Origin: Apostichopus japonicus
Lineage: Eukaryota; Echinodermata; Holothuroidea; Aspidochirotida; Stichopodidae
Reading direction: 5' to 3'
DNA: 64,000 bases
Assembly (NCBI RefSeq): GCF_037975245.1
Contig: NC_092569.1
Location: 31,378,668 to 31,442,667, forward strand
Shown: piece after piece, positions 53,201-62,429 of the stretch
Position numbering within the stretch: position 1 is the stretch's first letter
How the letters are laid out: every line of letters begins with the position of its first letter
Notes under the pieces: generated by a model
The model's input: the letters and a program-made list of their open reading frames with translations, nothing else
Databases searched by the model: none
Told to the model about the DNA's origin: nothing
Translations under genes and position numbers: made by a program

Positions 53201-53335
53201 CAACACAACTTATATAATTTTCGAAACAGTGGTAAAATATTAAAAAAATTAAATAATAGAAAGACTTACCCTTTCTGTTCCAAACGAGTTGCAAATCGTC
53301 AAAACAGTCAAAGAAACTTTGAAAAGCGTTTCCAT
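34313..53335 (-). CDS. Gene C: secreted FReD/TIL/EGF-array/FReD mosaic protein, intact model of 1290 aa
   Basis: Exons read from the sequence (minus strand, 5' to 3'): 53270-53335, 46729-46759, 45942-46114, 45316-45580, 44279-44490, ten 210-nt EGF exons between 44008 and 37079, 36534-36833, 36019-36280, 34313-34776. All introns are GT-AG; the lengths sum to 3873 nt and every phase closes, ending at a stop at 34313. Domain order is signal peptide, truncated N-terminal FReD, TIL-like module, ten EGF-like modules, an eleventh EGF-like module joined to a full FReD. FReD proteins of invertebrates are mostly secreted lectin-like recognition molecules (established for the family); a role in binding microbes or glycans is inference here. 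It is the only one of the three paralogues with no stop or frameshift. The exon model is hand-built and untested by transcripts. Confidence 0.85.
36019..36280 (-). CDS. Gene C: middle exon of second FReD
   Basis: The exon (262 nt, phase 0 to 1) encodes ILQRRTSNSVSFYRNWNEYK, GDHWIGNDKIYKLTNQ, then FRISNEGDKYRLSLSGYNGN. These are the conserved central strands of the fibrinogen fold. Gene B's copy lacks an internal 48 nt of this exon. Confidence 0.85.
36534..36833 (-). CDS. Gene C: EGF-like module fused to start of second FReD
   Basis: One 300-nt exon encodes 100 residues. The first part (EGESYINSGCSLRITC, YSCSADATCEERND, RCYCVEWFAGDGVTC) is an EGF-like module of the same type as the array. The second part (SGPRDCSDLY, NNGAYTIYPAGSSGFEVYC, SSGGWT) is the first segment of a FReD. 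Phase is 0 to 0 with a GTAAGT donor. Homologous 300-nt exons occur in gene A (209-508) and gene B (14471-14770). Confidence 0.85.
37079..44008 (-). CDS. Gene C: array of ten 210-nt EGF-like exons
   Basis: The exons are 43799-44008, 43048-43257, 42294-42503, 41540-41749, 40829-41038, 40095-40304, 39341-39550, 38587-38796, 37833-38042 and 37079-37288. Each is exactly 210 nt, phase 0 to 0, with a GTCAGT donor, and encodes 70 residues such as EGEFYVNSRCTRRSTC then YQCSDHATC, KCYCNENYQGDGVTC and THNCFVAAK. Six cysteines fit a nidogen-type EGF pattern and two more (near positions 10 and 60) are extra. The first, second and tenth exons are most diverged; the middle ones are nearly identical. The exons at 40095 and 37833 encode GGG in place of the usual GDG. 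Because all are phase 0 to 0, gain or loss of units keeps the frame. Confidence 0.85.
37079..44008. repeat. Tandem repeat of about 752 bp (EGF exon plus intron), ten units
   Basis: Exon starts are spaced 762, 754, 754, 711, 734, 754, 754, 754 and 754 bp apart. Exon and intron are both repeated, and the middle units are nearly identical over their whole length. The shortened spacings are due to intron deletions near 41195 (about 45 bp) and near 40718 (about 20 bp). Several single-base markers recur every third unit. Confidence 0.9.
44279..44490 (-). CDS. Gene C exon 5: TIL-like cysteine-rich module
   Basis: The exon (212 nt, phase 1 to 0) encodes WCPANEIF, ETCERTC, EQCVCVGDYL and ERCIPLNQCNC. 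This spacing resembles the trypsin-inhibitor-like (TIL) cysteine-rich fold found in von Willebrand-type and protease-inhibitor proteins. I count nine cysteines, whereas a full TIL domain usually has ten, so inhibitor activity cannot be assumed. The donor is GTCAGT, the same unusual donor used by every EGF exon that follows. Confidence 0.7.
45316..46114 (-). CDS. Gene C exons 3 and 4: N-terminal, truncated FReD
   Basis: Exon 45942-46114 (173 nt) contains YPRDCREV, GVYLIKPDGYPEPFEAYC and GGWT, the classic start of a fibrinogen C-terminal domain. Exon 45316-45580 (265 nt, phase 0 to 1) starts VLQRRRSDSVNFNRSW and continues through FRNGFGFLGSEFWIGNEK and TYDDFRIS. The third FReD part (calcium site, GGWW, second disulfide and LNG region) is missing; the phase-1 end joins directly to the TIL-like exon. 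In ordinary FReDs that missing part holds the ligand pocket, so this copy may be structural rather than binding (inference). Its frame is open, unlike the same exon in genes A and B. Confidence 0.85.
46729..46759 (-). CDS. Gene C exon 2: 31-nt linker micro-exon
   Basis: This tiny exon lies between an acceptor (CAG) and a GTAGGT donor and encodes about ten residues (GIVGADRRSS) in phase 0 to 1. Exons of exactly 31 nt at the equivalent place in gene A (3269-3299) and gene B (18844-18874) support it. It links the signal peptide to the first FReD. Confidence 0.6.
47441..47530 (+). repeat. Dispersed repeat with palindromic core, copy 2
   Basis: Matches the copy at 18421-18510, including TTTAGCCTTTGAAGAAGATC, the GGATCGAA motif and TCAGGCCAGCTTACTTT. 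It lies at a comparable place, the first intron of a paralogous gene, but the surrounding sequence is not obviously shared. Confidence 0.5.
50194..50285. repeat. (AT)n microsatellite, about 90 bp
   Basis: Nearly pure AT/TA dinucleotides with one CG interruption near 50243. It lies in intron 1 of gene C. A 24-base poly-T run follows at 50431-50454. Confidence 0.95.
53270..53335 (-). CDS. Gene C exon 1: signal peptide
   Basis: The exon encodes 22 residues beginning METLFKVSLTVLTICNSFGT, a short basic start and a hydrophobic core typical of a secretory signal. It ends with a GTAAGT donor in phase 0. The start was chosen because the same position, phase and upstream sequence are shared with exon 1 of genes A and B, although the peptide itself is different from theirs. 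Confidence 0.75.
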
Positions 53336-53457
53336 AATTTCGGGTCTGTAGAAATGTCACGCGAAAATATATTCGATGAAGTGCAAGATGAAAAATGGCA
53401 CAGAGTCTCTCTTTAGGGGTGATCAACTCCCTACTGAAATGACCGCAGTAGTGGTAT

Positions 53458-53468
53458 GGATGTCCATT
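53458..53468 (-). promoter_or_regulatory. Conserved upstream AUG element of gene C
   Basis: AATGGACATCC again, 123 bp before the gene C start; its ATG opens a short frame starting MDIHTTTAVISVGS. Gene C is otherwise much diverged from A and B in this region, so retention of the motif suggests constraint. An A/T-rich TATA-like stretch lies just upstream on the coding strand. Confidence 0.4.
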
Positions 53469-54461
53469 AAATCCATCATTTTATTTGAAATATGGTTTGG
53501 ATTACAGGTACAGCTCATACGAGAAAATGCTGTACATTGGCCTCTGTGTTAATTAGGCTAGTGGTCATGCGCAATCTAACTTAATATTATTTGTAGATAT
53601 TTGCATCTTGAACTTTCACTTATATACAGTAAGCTTCAGTTGCATATTGTTGAATTGTCCTTGTTCCGATAAATGTAGCATAAAACCTATTGTATACTAA
53701 TTGACTATCGTGTCTCTAGTTCCAAGGACAGCAGTGATATTGCAATTTAATAACTCTTAATGTATTTGGTTTTTAAAGCGAGTATCGTGCTACTTTTTAA
53801 TTTTACGTTCAGTGTGGTTTATGATCAAAGGTTTTGTAATTGTGCGTAGTTGTGATGTCAATTCTACCAAACCGATTAAAAGAGTAGGAATGCTGATTTA
53901 CTTGTTCTGGTTGATATCATCCATATGTTTAAGAACCCTTTATGAGTGATTATGTTAGCTAAGTTTCTTTGCTTTTGGTTGGAAGGCAAAATTAAAACAG
54001 TATCGAAAGGACAGGAAGTGATACTACTAACCAACACTTTATAACATGCATGAACTAGTACAATACATATTAATTACCGTGAAATGTACGGTATGATCTA
54101 TTCTACACTATCAATATGTATGAACAAATATGTAATTAACACAGTTTGGAACATTCGAAGTTTGTCAGTGGTATGCTATATGAACAATACTTCCTTGTTT
54201 ATGATGTCTACGTCACACCCTGTTTGCGGAATCGAGTATCCTCACATCTGATTGAATAAACATGTCAGCTGTTTTGTTGGGCTTTCACTGAATTTTTATT
54301 ATCTGTAAAAATTACATCCATACTGACTGTAAACAATAAAAACAATATTTGTCATTTATATTAGATATTGAATCCAAAGAGCTTGTTTTGACATTTAAAA
54401 ATGTACACTGATATCAGATTACAAACCTCTCTTTTAAGTAAAATATTATTTTAATTTGTAG

Positions 54462-54573
54462 CAAGAAAGGCTCCAGGGGCTTTAAAACAAGTCAAGAATG
54501 CAGAGGAGAGACGAGTGGTCGGAGAGAAGGCTAGACGTGAGACCTTATTCGTTCCCACGGCAGCAAACCAAAC
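54462..54573 (+). CDS. Isolated exon-like open segment, plus strand
   Basis: A 112-nt segment follows TTTTAATTTGTAG and ends at GTAAAC. Read from its third base it is open and highly charged: KAPGALKQVKNAEERRVVGE, then KARRETLFVPTAANQ. It is about half G+C in a region that is mostly A+T, which supports coding. No neighbouring exon is recognisable, so it may be a stranded exon, a lone exon of a gene with very long introns, or a retained piece of a mobile element. Family unknown. Confidence 0.35.
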
Positions 54574-56149
54574 GTAAACATTTTCTAAAAAAAACATTCT
54601 AGTTCAACTGAATTATTTCAGATGAGCTATAGCGATGCGCATGCTGCGAAAATACACTGCGTAACGATATTTGTTTTTAGGCCACTGCATATCTGGCTAT
54701 ATTAAAAAATGAAAGTTTATATTGTCCATCAGTTAAGTTCGTCAAATGTATTAAAGTCCAGACATTGAACAATAAACAAGAATCATCATACTGGAAAACT
54801 TGTAAAAGAGTACTATGTTTGTCTTTCTGATATATTATGTAAAAAGAACATGTAAAAGAATTTAAACAGGAAACAAAATCTGCTGATAATGATATCATAT
54901 GATCAGGGGCGTAGCCTACATTTTGTTTGGCCAAGTTTTCCTTTTTTTAAAAACAACCATAATTCAAATCGATAAGCTTGCTGGACGAGTTTAAGAGTCT
55001 AGACAGGAAAAACTATTGAAATGAACGTAGCAAGAGTATGGCTAAATTAGGTGACCTCTTCTTCTGTCATCTATGCTGTCATTTCTATCGCGTGCCGTTT
55101 CATTCAGCACTCTACCCGCCGAAAAAGACTAGGATCCGATCTTGTCAGTTTTTTAACATGTTTTTGTTTTTAACCCGTTTACGCAGATAATATTTCAGTG
55201 GAGAAAACACTTGAGAAATTTGCATCAGATGGCAATCGTCGGATAGCTCTCGCCTTCTCTTATTAGGCTAACTTAAACATTTACTAGCTACAGTTGTATC
55301 ATACATTTCTGGACTATCTTTGTATCTACAAGTATCAGAAGTTGAAAAGTAAGACTGCTCTGTACATGTACCTTGCTAATTTTAATGCATTATGTAGTAT
55401 TGAATTACGTACTATTTTAACTCGTTAGTTTTTTGGGGTTTAAAAGTGATATTGAATGAGGTGTCTCAAGTTAGCAAGAGGCCAGGGAACCAGAATGAAC
55501 ATTCGGGAAGGGCTGTTTCCGGCCATCTGGGGGGTTTGTAAAACCAAAATTGTTTTGTACGCTCCGCGCCAACTGATGGTGGCGCTCCGCTCAGATAGTC
55601 GTGCCTACAACTTTGAAATTCCATATCAATCGCAAAATGTACTCCCCCCCCCCCTTTCAAATTCCTGGCTACGTCGCTGCGAAGTGCATATACTGTTGGT
55701 TCTTTGTTTTTGCAGTGGGGCATAGTTTATCCCTAGTAATTAGTACAACGACATATTGCATACAATATGTTCGTGACAGTGTTTCCAAGCAAAACAGGAG
55801 ATGGGAGGAAGGAAATGAAACCCGATGTGTCTGCTTTGTCTTACTTTTTTGCACAAACAAATGGATAAACGGCTCAAAAATATTGTCATGCAAAACAAAT
55901 TTCTCAGCGTTGCTGATCTGGTTGGTTACTTGCTGGTAGCAAAGGATACTCAGCCATGTTTTTGCGGGTGTGCGGGTGTCGGTGTGCGCGCTTCTCTGAC
56001 AGTTGCGTGGGTCGGTGATATCTCAAAAACGGAGTGATGGATATTTGTCATACTTTCTATGTAGATGTACTATAGTAAGAAGTTGTGCTTCATATTTGTT
56101 GGCACTGACCTTTTGAATATTAATGAGGTAATGGGGTCAACCGTAAAAA

Positions 56150-56720
56150 TCTTTACATTGCAATAACTCCGCAACCGTAAGTCGGACTGTAAACAAACTT
56201 GGGATATTGTTGATGGTTAATTCAGATGAAACATGAAGGCCCACATTTTTAAATTTCCACCTTTAATGCCTTTTGGGACACATTCTTTGGGTCTGATTTT
56301 TGGGCCCCAATATTTTTGGGACCATTAGGGCCGACATTTTCTTTACATTGCAATAACTCAGCAACCGTAAGTCCAATTGTAGCCAAACTGAGTTTACAGT
56401 TGTTGGTTAATGTAGCTGGTACATTTTGGCCCGACAAATCTCCGGGCCCGTTTTAGGCCGGATGGGCCCAAATTTTATTTTCACGTCAAATGCATTTTGG
56501 GTCACATTCTTTGGGCCCGATTACTTGTGGGACCATTTTGGCCCACATTTTGGAGGGTTCAGTTTTTTGGGGGGGAAACTATATTTTGAGCCACTTTGAG
56601 CCAAATATTTTTGGGACCATTTAGGCGTAACATTTTATCAGGGCCCAATTTTTTGGGAAGGTGCCAAATTTTAAACTTGCAATAACTCCACAACCTTAAA
56701 TCAGGTTGCATCTAAACTTG
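56150..56720. repeat. Degenerate repeat block with GGGCCC-rich and CAATAACTC units
   Basis: The sequence TTGCAATAACTCCGCAACC occurs near 56158 and in slightly altered form near 56347 and 56678, each followed by GTAAGTC or a relative and a TGTTGGTTAAT-like stretch. Between them GGGCCC, GGGACCATTT and GGCCCACATTTT recur many times. It looks like an old, irregular tandem repeat. I see no coding function. Confidence 0.6.
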
Positions 56721-58889
56721 GAATACAGTTTTTCGTTGATAGCTGGTACATGTGGACATAAATATTTTGCCATTGAATGATGACATACAACACATTAATA
56801 TTCCACTTAGCAAGGAACCATAGCGCCTGTTGGGCTGTTGTTTAACAATCGTTCCATATGCTGCGTATTGTAACAGTCCACGCAAAAAGAAGAATTTGAG
56901 TGATATTGATACTTCAATAGCTATTCCGGTTTTTACTATATTCAATATTAATATGTACTAAATCTCCGAATGATCCATTGCTACATAAATGATGACTAGT
57001 CCCGCTAATTACAGGACTGAATGTTTCCGAACCAAATCATTTTCCTTTAACTTTATATAAACGAGAGAGCATTCTTGGATAACTTTCAATACCACTTGTG
57101 CTGGACAGCAACATGAAACGAATTGTAAAAATGTATGTATGTATGTATGTATGTTCTTACTAGCCATACATATGTTGGACAAGTGGGACAATACACACCT
57201 GCATTTGTGGGTCAGTTTTCTGTGTAACGTGCACTTGTTGGTCGTCCTACAAGTGATTATGCATTCAAAAACTCCAAAACGCTTAATTTGATTATTATAG
57301 TTCATATACAGCAAAACATAATTTGTCCAAAAAGTGAATCTATTCTTGGTTCATTTGTGTATAAACGTGAATATAGCAAAAGTTCAACATCGCCCTCTAT
57401 TATGAACTGTCCCACAACAGTGTTGTCTGATATTAACTGAATCTTCTGCCTAAGTTACAAACATGTCTAACAAATGGTGGTGTGTTAGAGAACATTAGTC
57501 ATAGCATGGCCCTATACGGTACTGGTTCAAGGTAAGTTGGAAGGAGTCTCCTATGTTTATTTGCATGAACACCTTTTATGAAGTTAAATTATCCTTCTCA
57601 TCTTTTAAAATACACTTTCAAAATTACTACAAAGAATGCTATTCACATAATTCACTGAAGCTTGAAAATTTATATCAACAGTAAGTTTCTCATGTGAGAC
57701 ATTGACACAGGTTTATATTTTTGAAAGTGAGTAGAGGAGGCCAAACAGGGTCATATAGCAGTCCAACTCATCTTCTAACCAACTATCACGACTAAGCGTA
57801 ATCGCAATAAAAATAGTCCATGTATATGTACCCAGTTCAAACACTTCACTAAAGATCTGACTTCATAGCCAACAGCATCTGCTACCCGCAGGCAAATATG
57901 TCGTTTGAAAATGTGCCACCTCCAAGTGTAATAGCAGTTACAAGCGAAAAATAATAATTCGTTATTTTGCAAATCTAAACAATAAATTAGGCATGGACAA
58001 CAATACAAGGGGAGAGGGAGGGGCCTGTCCCCTCACATAACACTAAATGTCCCCCCCCCCACTTTTGGTTCGAAGAACCATCAAATTGTCCTTACATATA
58101 TAACAATCGAGCCAAGGCCCACCCGGGACGTGTTTCATATTAATCGCCTAAATGTGATGTACATTCACATTGTAAGTAATATGTAATAAAAGTACTTCCA
58201 TTTGTCAAGTCTCAGTTTTTGTGGTATCTTTAGTGCGCATGTAATACCACTTGAACATTGTGAATTAAATACTTAATTCTTATGCCAACAATTTTTTATC
58301 TTTAACATGACTAGGACATTGTACATGTGCGCATGGAAACAAGTGCAAACTTCAAGCAAAAGAAGTGGCATCGAAAGACAACCAATCCTGATCCTGGTAT
58401 TGTAACTATTCATGCATGAAACTTGAGCCGATAAGGGCAAAGTATAGACGCTCATGAACCCAGACCTGCCCTTACATCTCAGAAAAAGCAGGCGAAAATA
58501 GTGTCATCAGTTCTAACGGTTGGTCGATATGATGATGCAGAAGGCTTTTGTGTGAGGAGGATACAAACCAAACACAGACTGACCTGAACTGCCACACCCC
58601 GTACCCTACGGGGCCCAACCGTTCAGCCCACCCCCAACCACCCACCCACCCTTATAAGTAGGCAACCACAGGTACCATCAGAATGGCCTAATGACAGTGC
58701 TTTCATATCTGGTTATTTACGTAACAATAGGTACAAGTGCGTTATTGACATGTTTTGTTTAAGTGGACATTTCTCAAATCATGAGATCTCAAAATAAAGA
58801 AATTGTACATGTTACTCAAGTGCCTGGAAAGTGGCAATCTAGGAGGCTTTTTTCGCAAAGTGTTTCTTGGTACAAATATCCTCAAAATG

Positions 58890-59252
58890 CAGTGGCGTAG
58901 GAAGGTAATTTTGAGTGGGGGGGCTGAAGACTGATGGCCGGCCTGGGGGAGGGGTCTAAGGGGAGGGGGTGTCCCCCTCCCCTTTGGAATTTTTTGCATT
59001 TCCAGGTGGCCTCAGATGCAATTTGGTGCAATATAGCACACTTCAACACCCACTCCATTTTGTAAACTTAATTTTTTATTTTCACCTGGCCTTAGATGCA
59101 ATTTGGTGCTCCAAATGAGATTTTTTTTCTCATTTGGAAATGAGAAAGGGGTTTTCTGACTTGCGGAGCGGGGGGCGGAATGATACTTCCGCCCCTCCAC
59201 ATTTTTCACTGGGGGGCTGGCGCCCCCCAGCCCCCCGGTTCCTACGCCCTTG
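58890..59252. mobile_element. hAT-type MITE, 363 bp, with perfect 8-bp target duplication
   Basis: The element begins CAGTGGCGTAGGAAGG and ends in the inverted form of CAAGGGCGTAGGAACC. It is flanked by identical 8-mers TCAAAATG at 58882-58889 and 59253-59260. The interior has G/C runs and two copies of AGATGCAATTTGGTGC. There is no transposase, so movement would have needed one in trans. The perfect duplication suggests a fairly recent insertion. Confidence 0.85.
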
Positions 59253-59260
59253 TCAAAATG

Positions 59261-60278
59261 TATTAACTGACACACAATGTATTCATCTTTATAATGAAAA
59301 CTTTTGCATCAACCATAAATGGAATACGAGACAGCCACCATGATATCCCACGCTAGGCAAGGACATGTAATATTACAAGAATATTTTTCAACCAATGTGC
59401 GGCTGCATAAAAAAAAAAACATAACGGGTGTGAAGACTCTCGCAAAAATGACGTCTAAATGCCGGTACTTTGACCTATATAGTTTCAAATGAGGTGTAAC
59501 AGAAGTGTTAAACACCACCATTGATCCCCGAAAATACACACAGCTTGCTGCCGTCGGTAATTAGACACTAGTGTACAGTCAGTACATACAGCTGCCGTTA
59601 ATACCCACAGCACAGTGTACAAACCATACAGCGATGGACATCTCAGGTCCAGCTAAAGATAACAATTAAGGTATCACGTTTCATTACTGTCTGCATTTTG
59701 TAGCAACACGAACAAAACGTTACTTGCAAGCAACAGAGAGTTAACTTTTTCAGATTGGCCGCACGCGGTTTGTGGCGAGTCTTCAATGCCTTTAAAGGCT
59801 ACGGTGAAAGAAATTCACCCACTAAAAGATGTTTATGTGTATGAACAAAACTGCACAATATATTTGTAGCAGTTTTGGGGAATGCGTAAATCAAACAGTT
59901 AAATTGCCTTGTTTGTGAAGGGGTAGAGCTGATTGCACCCTATGTTTACTTGGGGTAGAATTCCTCAATTAAGTTAGGAATAACAACACTGATGACATTC
60001 AAAAACAATGAAAAAGAAAATAGTATCAAGATTCCAAAATTTATTTAACATTCCTGTAAATAACAATATCATAACGTTTTAACGGTATACACAGGAAGTA
60101 ACTAAATTGCATAATAAACTACCACTGACTTGGGAGTAACATGTTGAAAATATATATGTAACAAATGACTTCAATAATAATAACAAGCTTTTGTAAAGTG
60201 AACAGGAATTAAATTTCACAACTCCTGATGAAAATGACCCAATTAATTTATCAAATTTAAAGCACTAGATTCCTGAAT
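59261..60278. other. Gene-free stretch between the MITE and the 682-bp repeats
   Basis: No coding frame with family resemblance. A more GC-balanced patch at 59540-59770 could be part of a dispersed repeat, but I cannot name it. Confidence 0.35.
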
Positions 60279-62200
60279 AGTCTGCATATGTTCCCTCTCT
60301 CATGTTTGAATGATTTGGTAAAACCGTACAGTGCCATACTAAGAATACGTACAGCTTCTTCAGTCAGGGAAATAGAAATTGATAAACTGTATCTACAATG
60401 CTTTCAAACTTTCAATACAATGTACAATTAAATTGAATTAATTACAATAGAATTGTAATACAATATAAATTCAGAATTCAAATATTCAATTTATTCATGA
60501 CAAAGTTTATATAGAAATCACATTTAAAAGAGCCTGTAAAGGAATGATGAGTTAAGATTTCACAAAGGATTTACTACGAACGTCAGTGAAAAATGAAGAA
60601 AATTGCACCAAAATGATAATGTAGTGTATGTTACTTTTATGCTGCAAAAGAATGTTACCATATGCAATCATCAATGTATTACATTAGAGTTAGCATATTT
60701 TAAAATCCGCTTAAGGTGGATACAGAATCCCTAATAATGATGAAATATTTGAATCAAAATAACCAATCAAGTGTCAATTAAATGCTAAGTAGAAAAGTGA
60801 CAATTGCTTTTTAGCAATTATATGAATAAACAACAATTTTGATTTAAAATGCATTATTGTAACACATGTAAACAAACAAAATGAAGGTATTTTATTATTC
60901 TAATGTTGAATTACTATTGTCGAAGAACAACAAGATTCTTGAAAATTTTGAAATGTCAGTAGTCTGCAAATGTTCCCTCTTTCATGTTTGAATTATTCGG
61001 TAAAACCTTACAGTGCCATACTAAGAATACGTACAGCTTCTCCAGTCAGGGAAATAAAAATTGATAAACTGTATCTACAATGCTTTCAAACTTTCAATAC
61101 AATGTACAATTAAACTGAATTAATTACACTTAAGGCATCAATTTGCTGTACAATAGAATTGTTATACAATATAAATTCAGAATTCAAATATTCAATTTAT
61201 TCATGAAAAAGTTTATATAGAAATCACAATTCAAAAGAGCCTGTAAAGGTATGATGAGTTAAAAATTTTACAAAGGATTTACTACCAACTTCAGTGAAAA
61301 ATGAAGAGAATTGCACCAATATGATAGTGTAGTGTATGTTACTGTTATGCTGCAAAAGAATGTTACCATATGCAATCATCAATGTATTACATTAGAGTTA
61401 GCATATTGTAAAATCCGCTTTAAGGGGATATAAAATTCATAATAATCATAAAATAGTTTGCTTAATTAAAATAACCAATCAAGTGTCAATTAGATGCTAT
61501 GCAGAAAAATTAACAACAAATTTAGCAGTTATATGAACAAACAACAATTTTGTTTTAAAATTCATTATAGCAACACATGTAAACAGGTATGTTATTATTC
61601 TAATGTTGAATTAGTACTGTCCAAGAACATGACTCTTGTGACTTACAAACGTTGGTGGAAAAAAAAACCCAATATGATAGTGTATGGATGTTACTTTTAT
61701 GGTTTTCCTCAGCGATATGAAAACGAATCATGATATTTAAGATCATGTGTCATGTCTGTGGTGAGTCTGTCAAAATCTGAACAATTTAGTAATTTGTGCC
61801 AGAGGTACAGCTGGCTGTACCATGTTAAGGATACATGCAAGTTGAGGGGGCGAGCTCCTTCATTTGTTTTCTCATTTGGCATTCCAAATCAAATGCACTT
61901 TTTTACTGAAAAGATACTAAAAATGAATATTTGCAATCATTCCAAAATCCCACCCCCCCTCACTTTAAGAAAATACTATAATTACACTAATGGTTACAAT
62001 TTGCTGTATGATGAAAGTGGTATACTAATACTATATTCATTCAGAAATATCCAATTGTAATCATATGAAAATTTGACATACAAATCACATGTTTGTATGT
62101 GCCTGTAAAGGAATAAAGTTCAAATTTCACAAAGGACTTACAAATTTCAGTGATAAGCAACTGTACAAATATGATAGTGTATGGAGACAACTTTTTAGCT
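60279..62200. repeat. Direct repeat of about 682 bp, two good copies and one eroded copy
   Basis: The first copy starts at 60279 (AGTCTGCATATGTTCCCTC) and the second at 60961 (AGTCTGCAAATGTTCCCTC), and they stay closely alike to about 61637. Parts of the same sequence recur in degraded form up to about 62200 (GCCTGTAAAGGAAT, ATGATAGTGTATGG). The block lies directly 3' of the recombinase-like ORF and may be its trailing region or part of the same element (inference). Confidence 0.7.
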
Positions 62201-62429
62201 TTATCGTAATAAGCTTTAAAAAGAAAGAAAATTTAATGAAAGATCTGCATTGGAAATCTCTTGAAGCTCGCTACAATAAGCACTTCTACTAAGTGTACCC
62301 ATGGCCTACAATGCATACAGTGAGGAATCTTGCATAAAGTATGTGAGGGTCTTTAAAATTTGGGGATAATTTTTAGAAACCACACATGTTTACACTACTG
62401 TTGCTGAGGAAGAGTAGAACAAGCTGTCT

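Larger units (their letters stand above)
46760..53269 (-). other. Gene C intron 1
   Basis: A 6.5-kb intron holding a dinucleotide microsatellite, a poly-T run and one copy of a dispersed palindromic repeat (about 47441-47530). No coding exon is recognisable. Confidence 0.55.
53470..58881. other. Spacer upstream of gene C
   Basis: Mostly AT-rich and gene-free. It holds the exon-like segment near 54.5 kb, hAT-like terminal sequences near 54904 (CAGGGGCGTAGCC) and 55679 (inverted), a degenerate repeat at 56.15-56.72 kb, a GTAT microsatellite (about 57132-57153) and several poly-C runs (55643, 58050, 58625). Confidence 0.5.

Noticed and set aside
54904-55679. Possible third hAT-like element (ends CAGGGGCGTAGCC and an inverted CAGCGACGTAGCC)
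   Set aside because: The ends are similar, but the flanking 8-mers do not match, so these may be ends of two different insertions.
55456-56037. Several overlapping open frames on both strands
   Set aside because: They fall in repeat-like sequence with a poly-C run and show no recognisable protein family or consistent frame.
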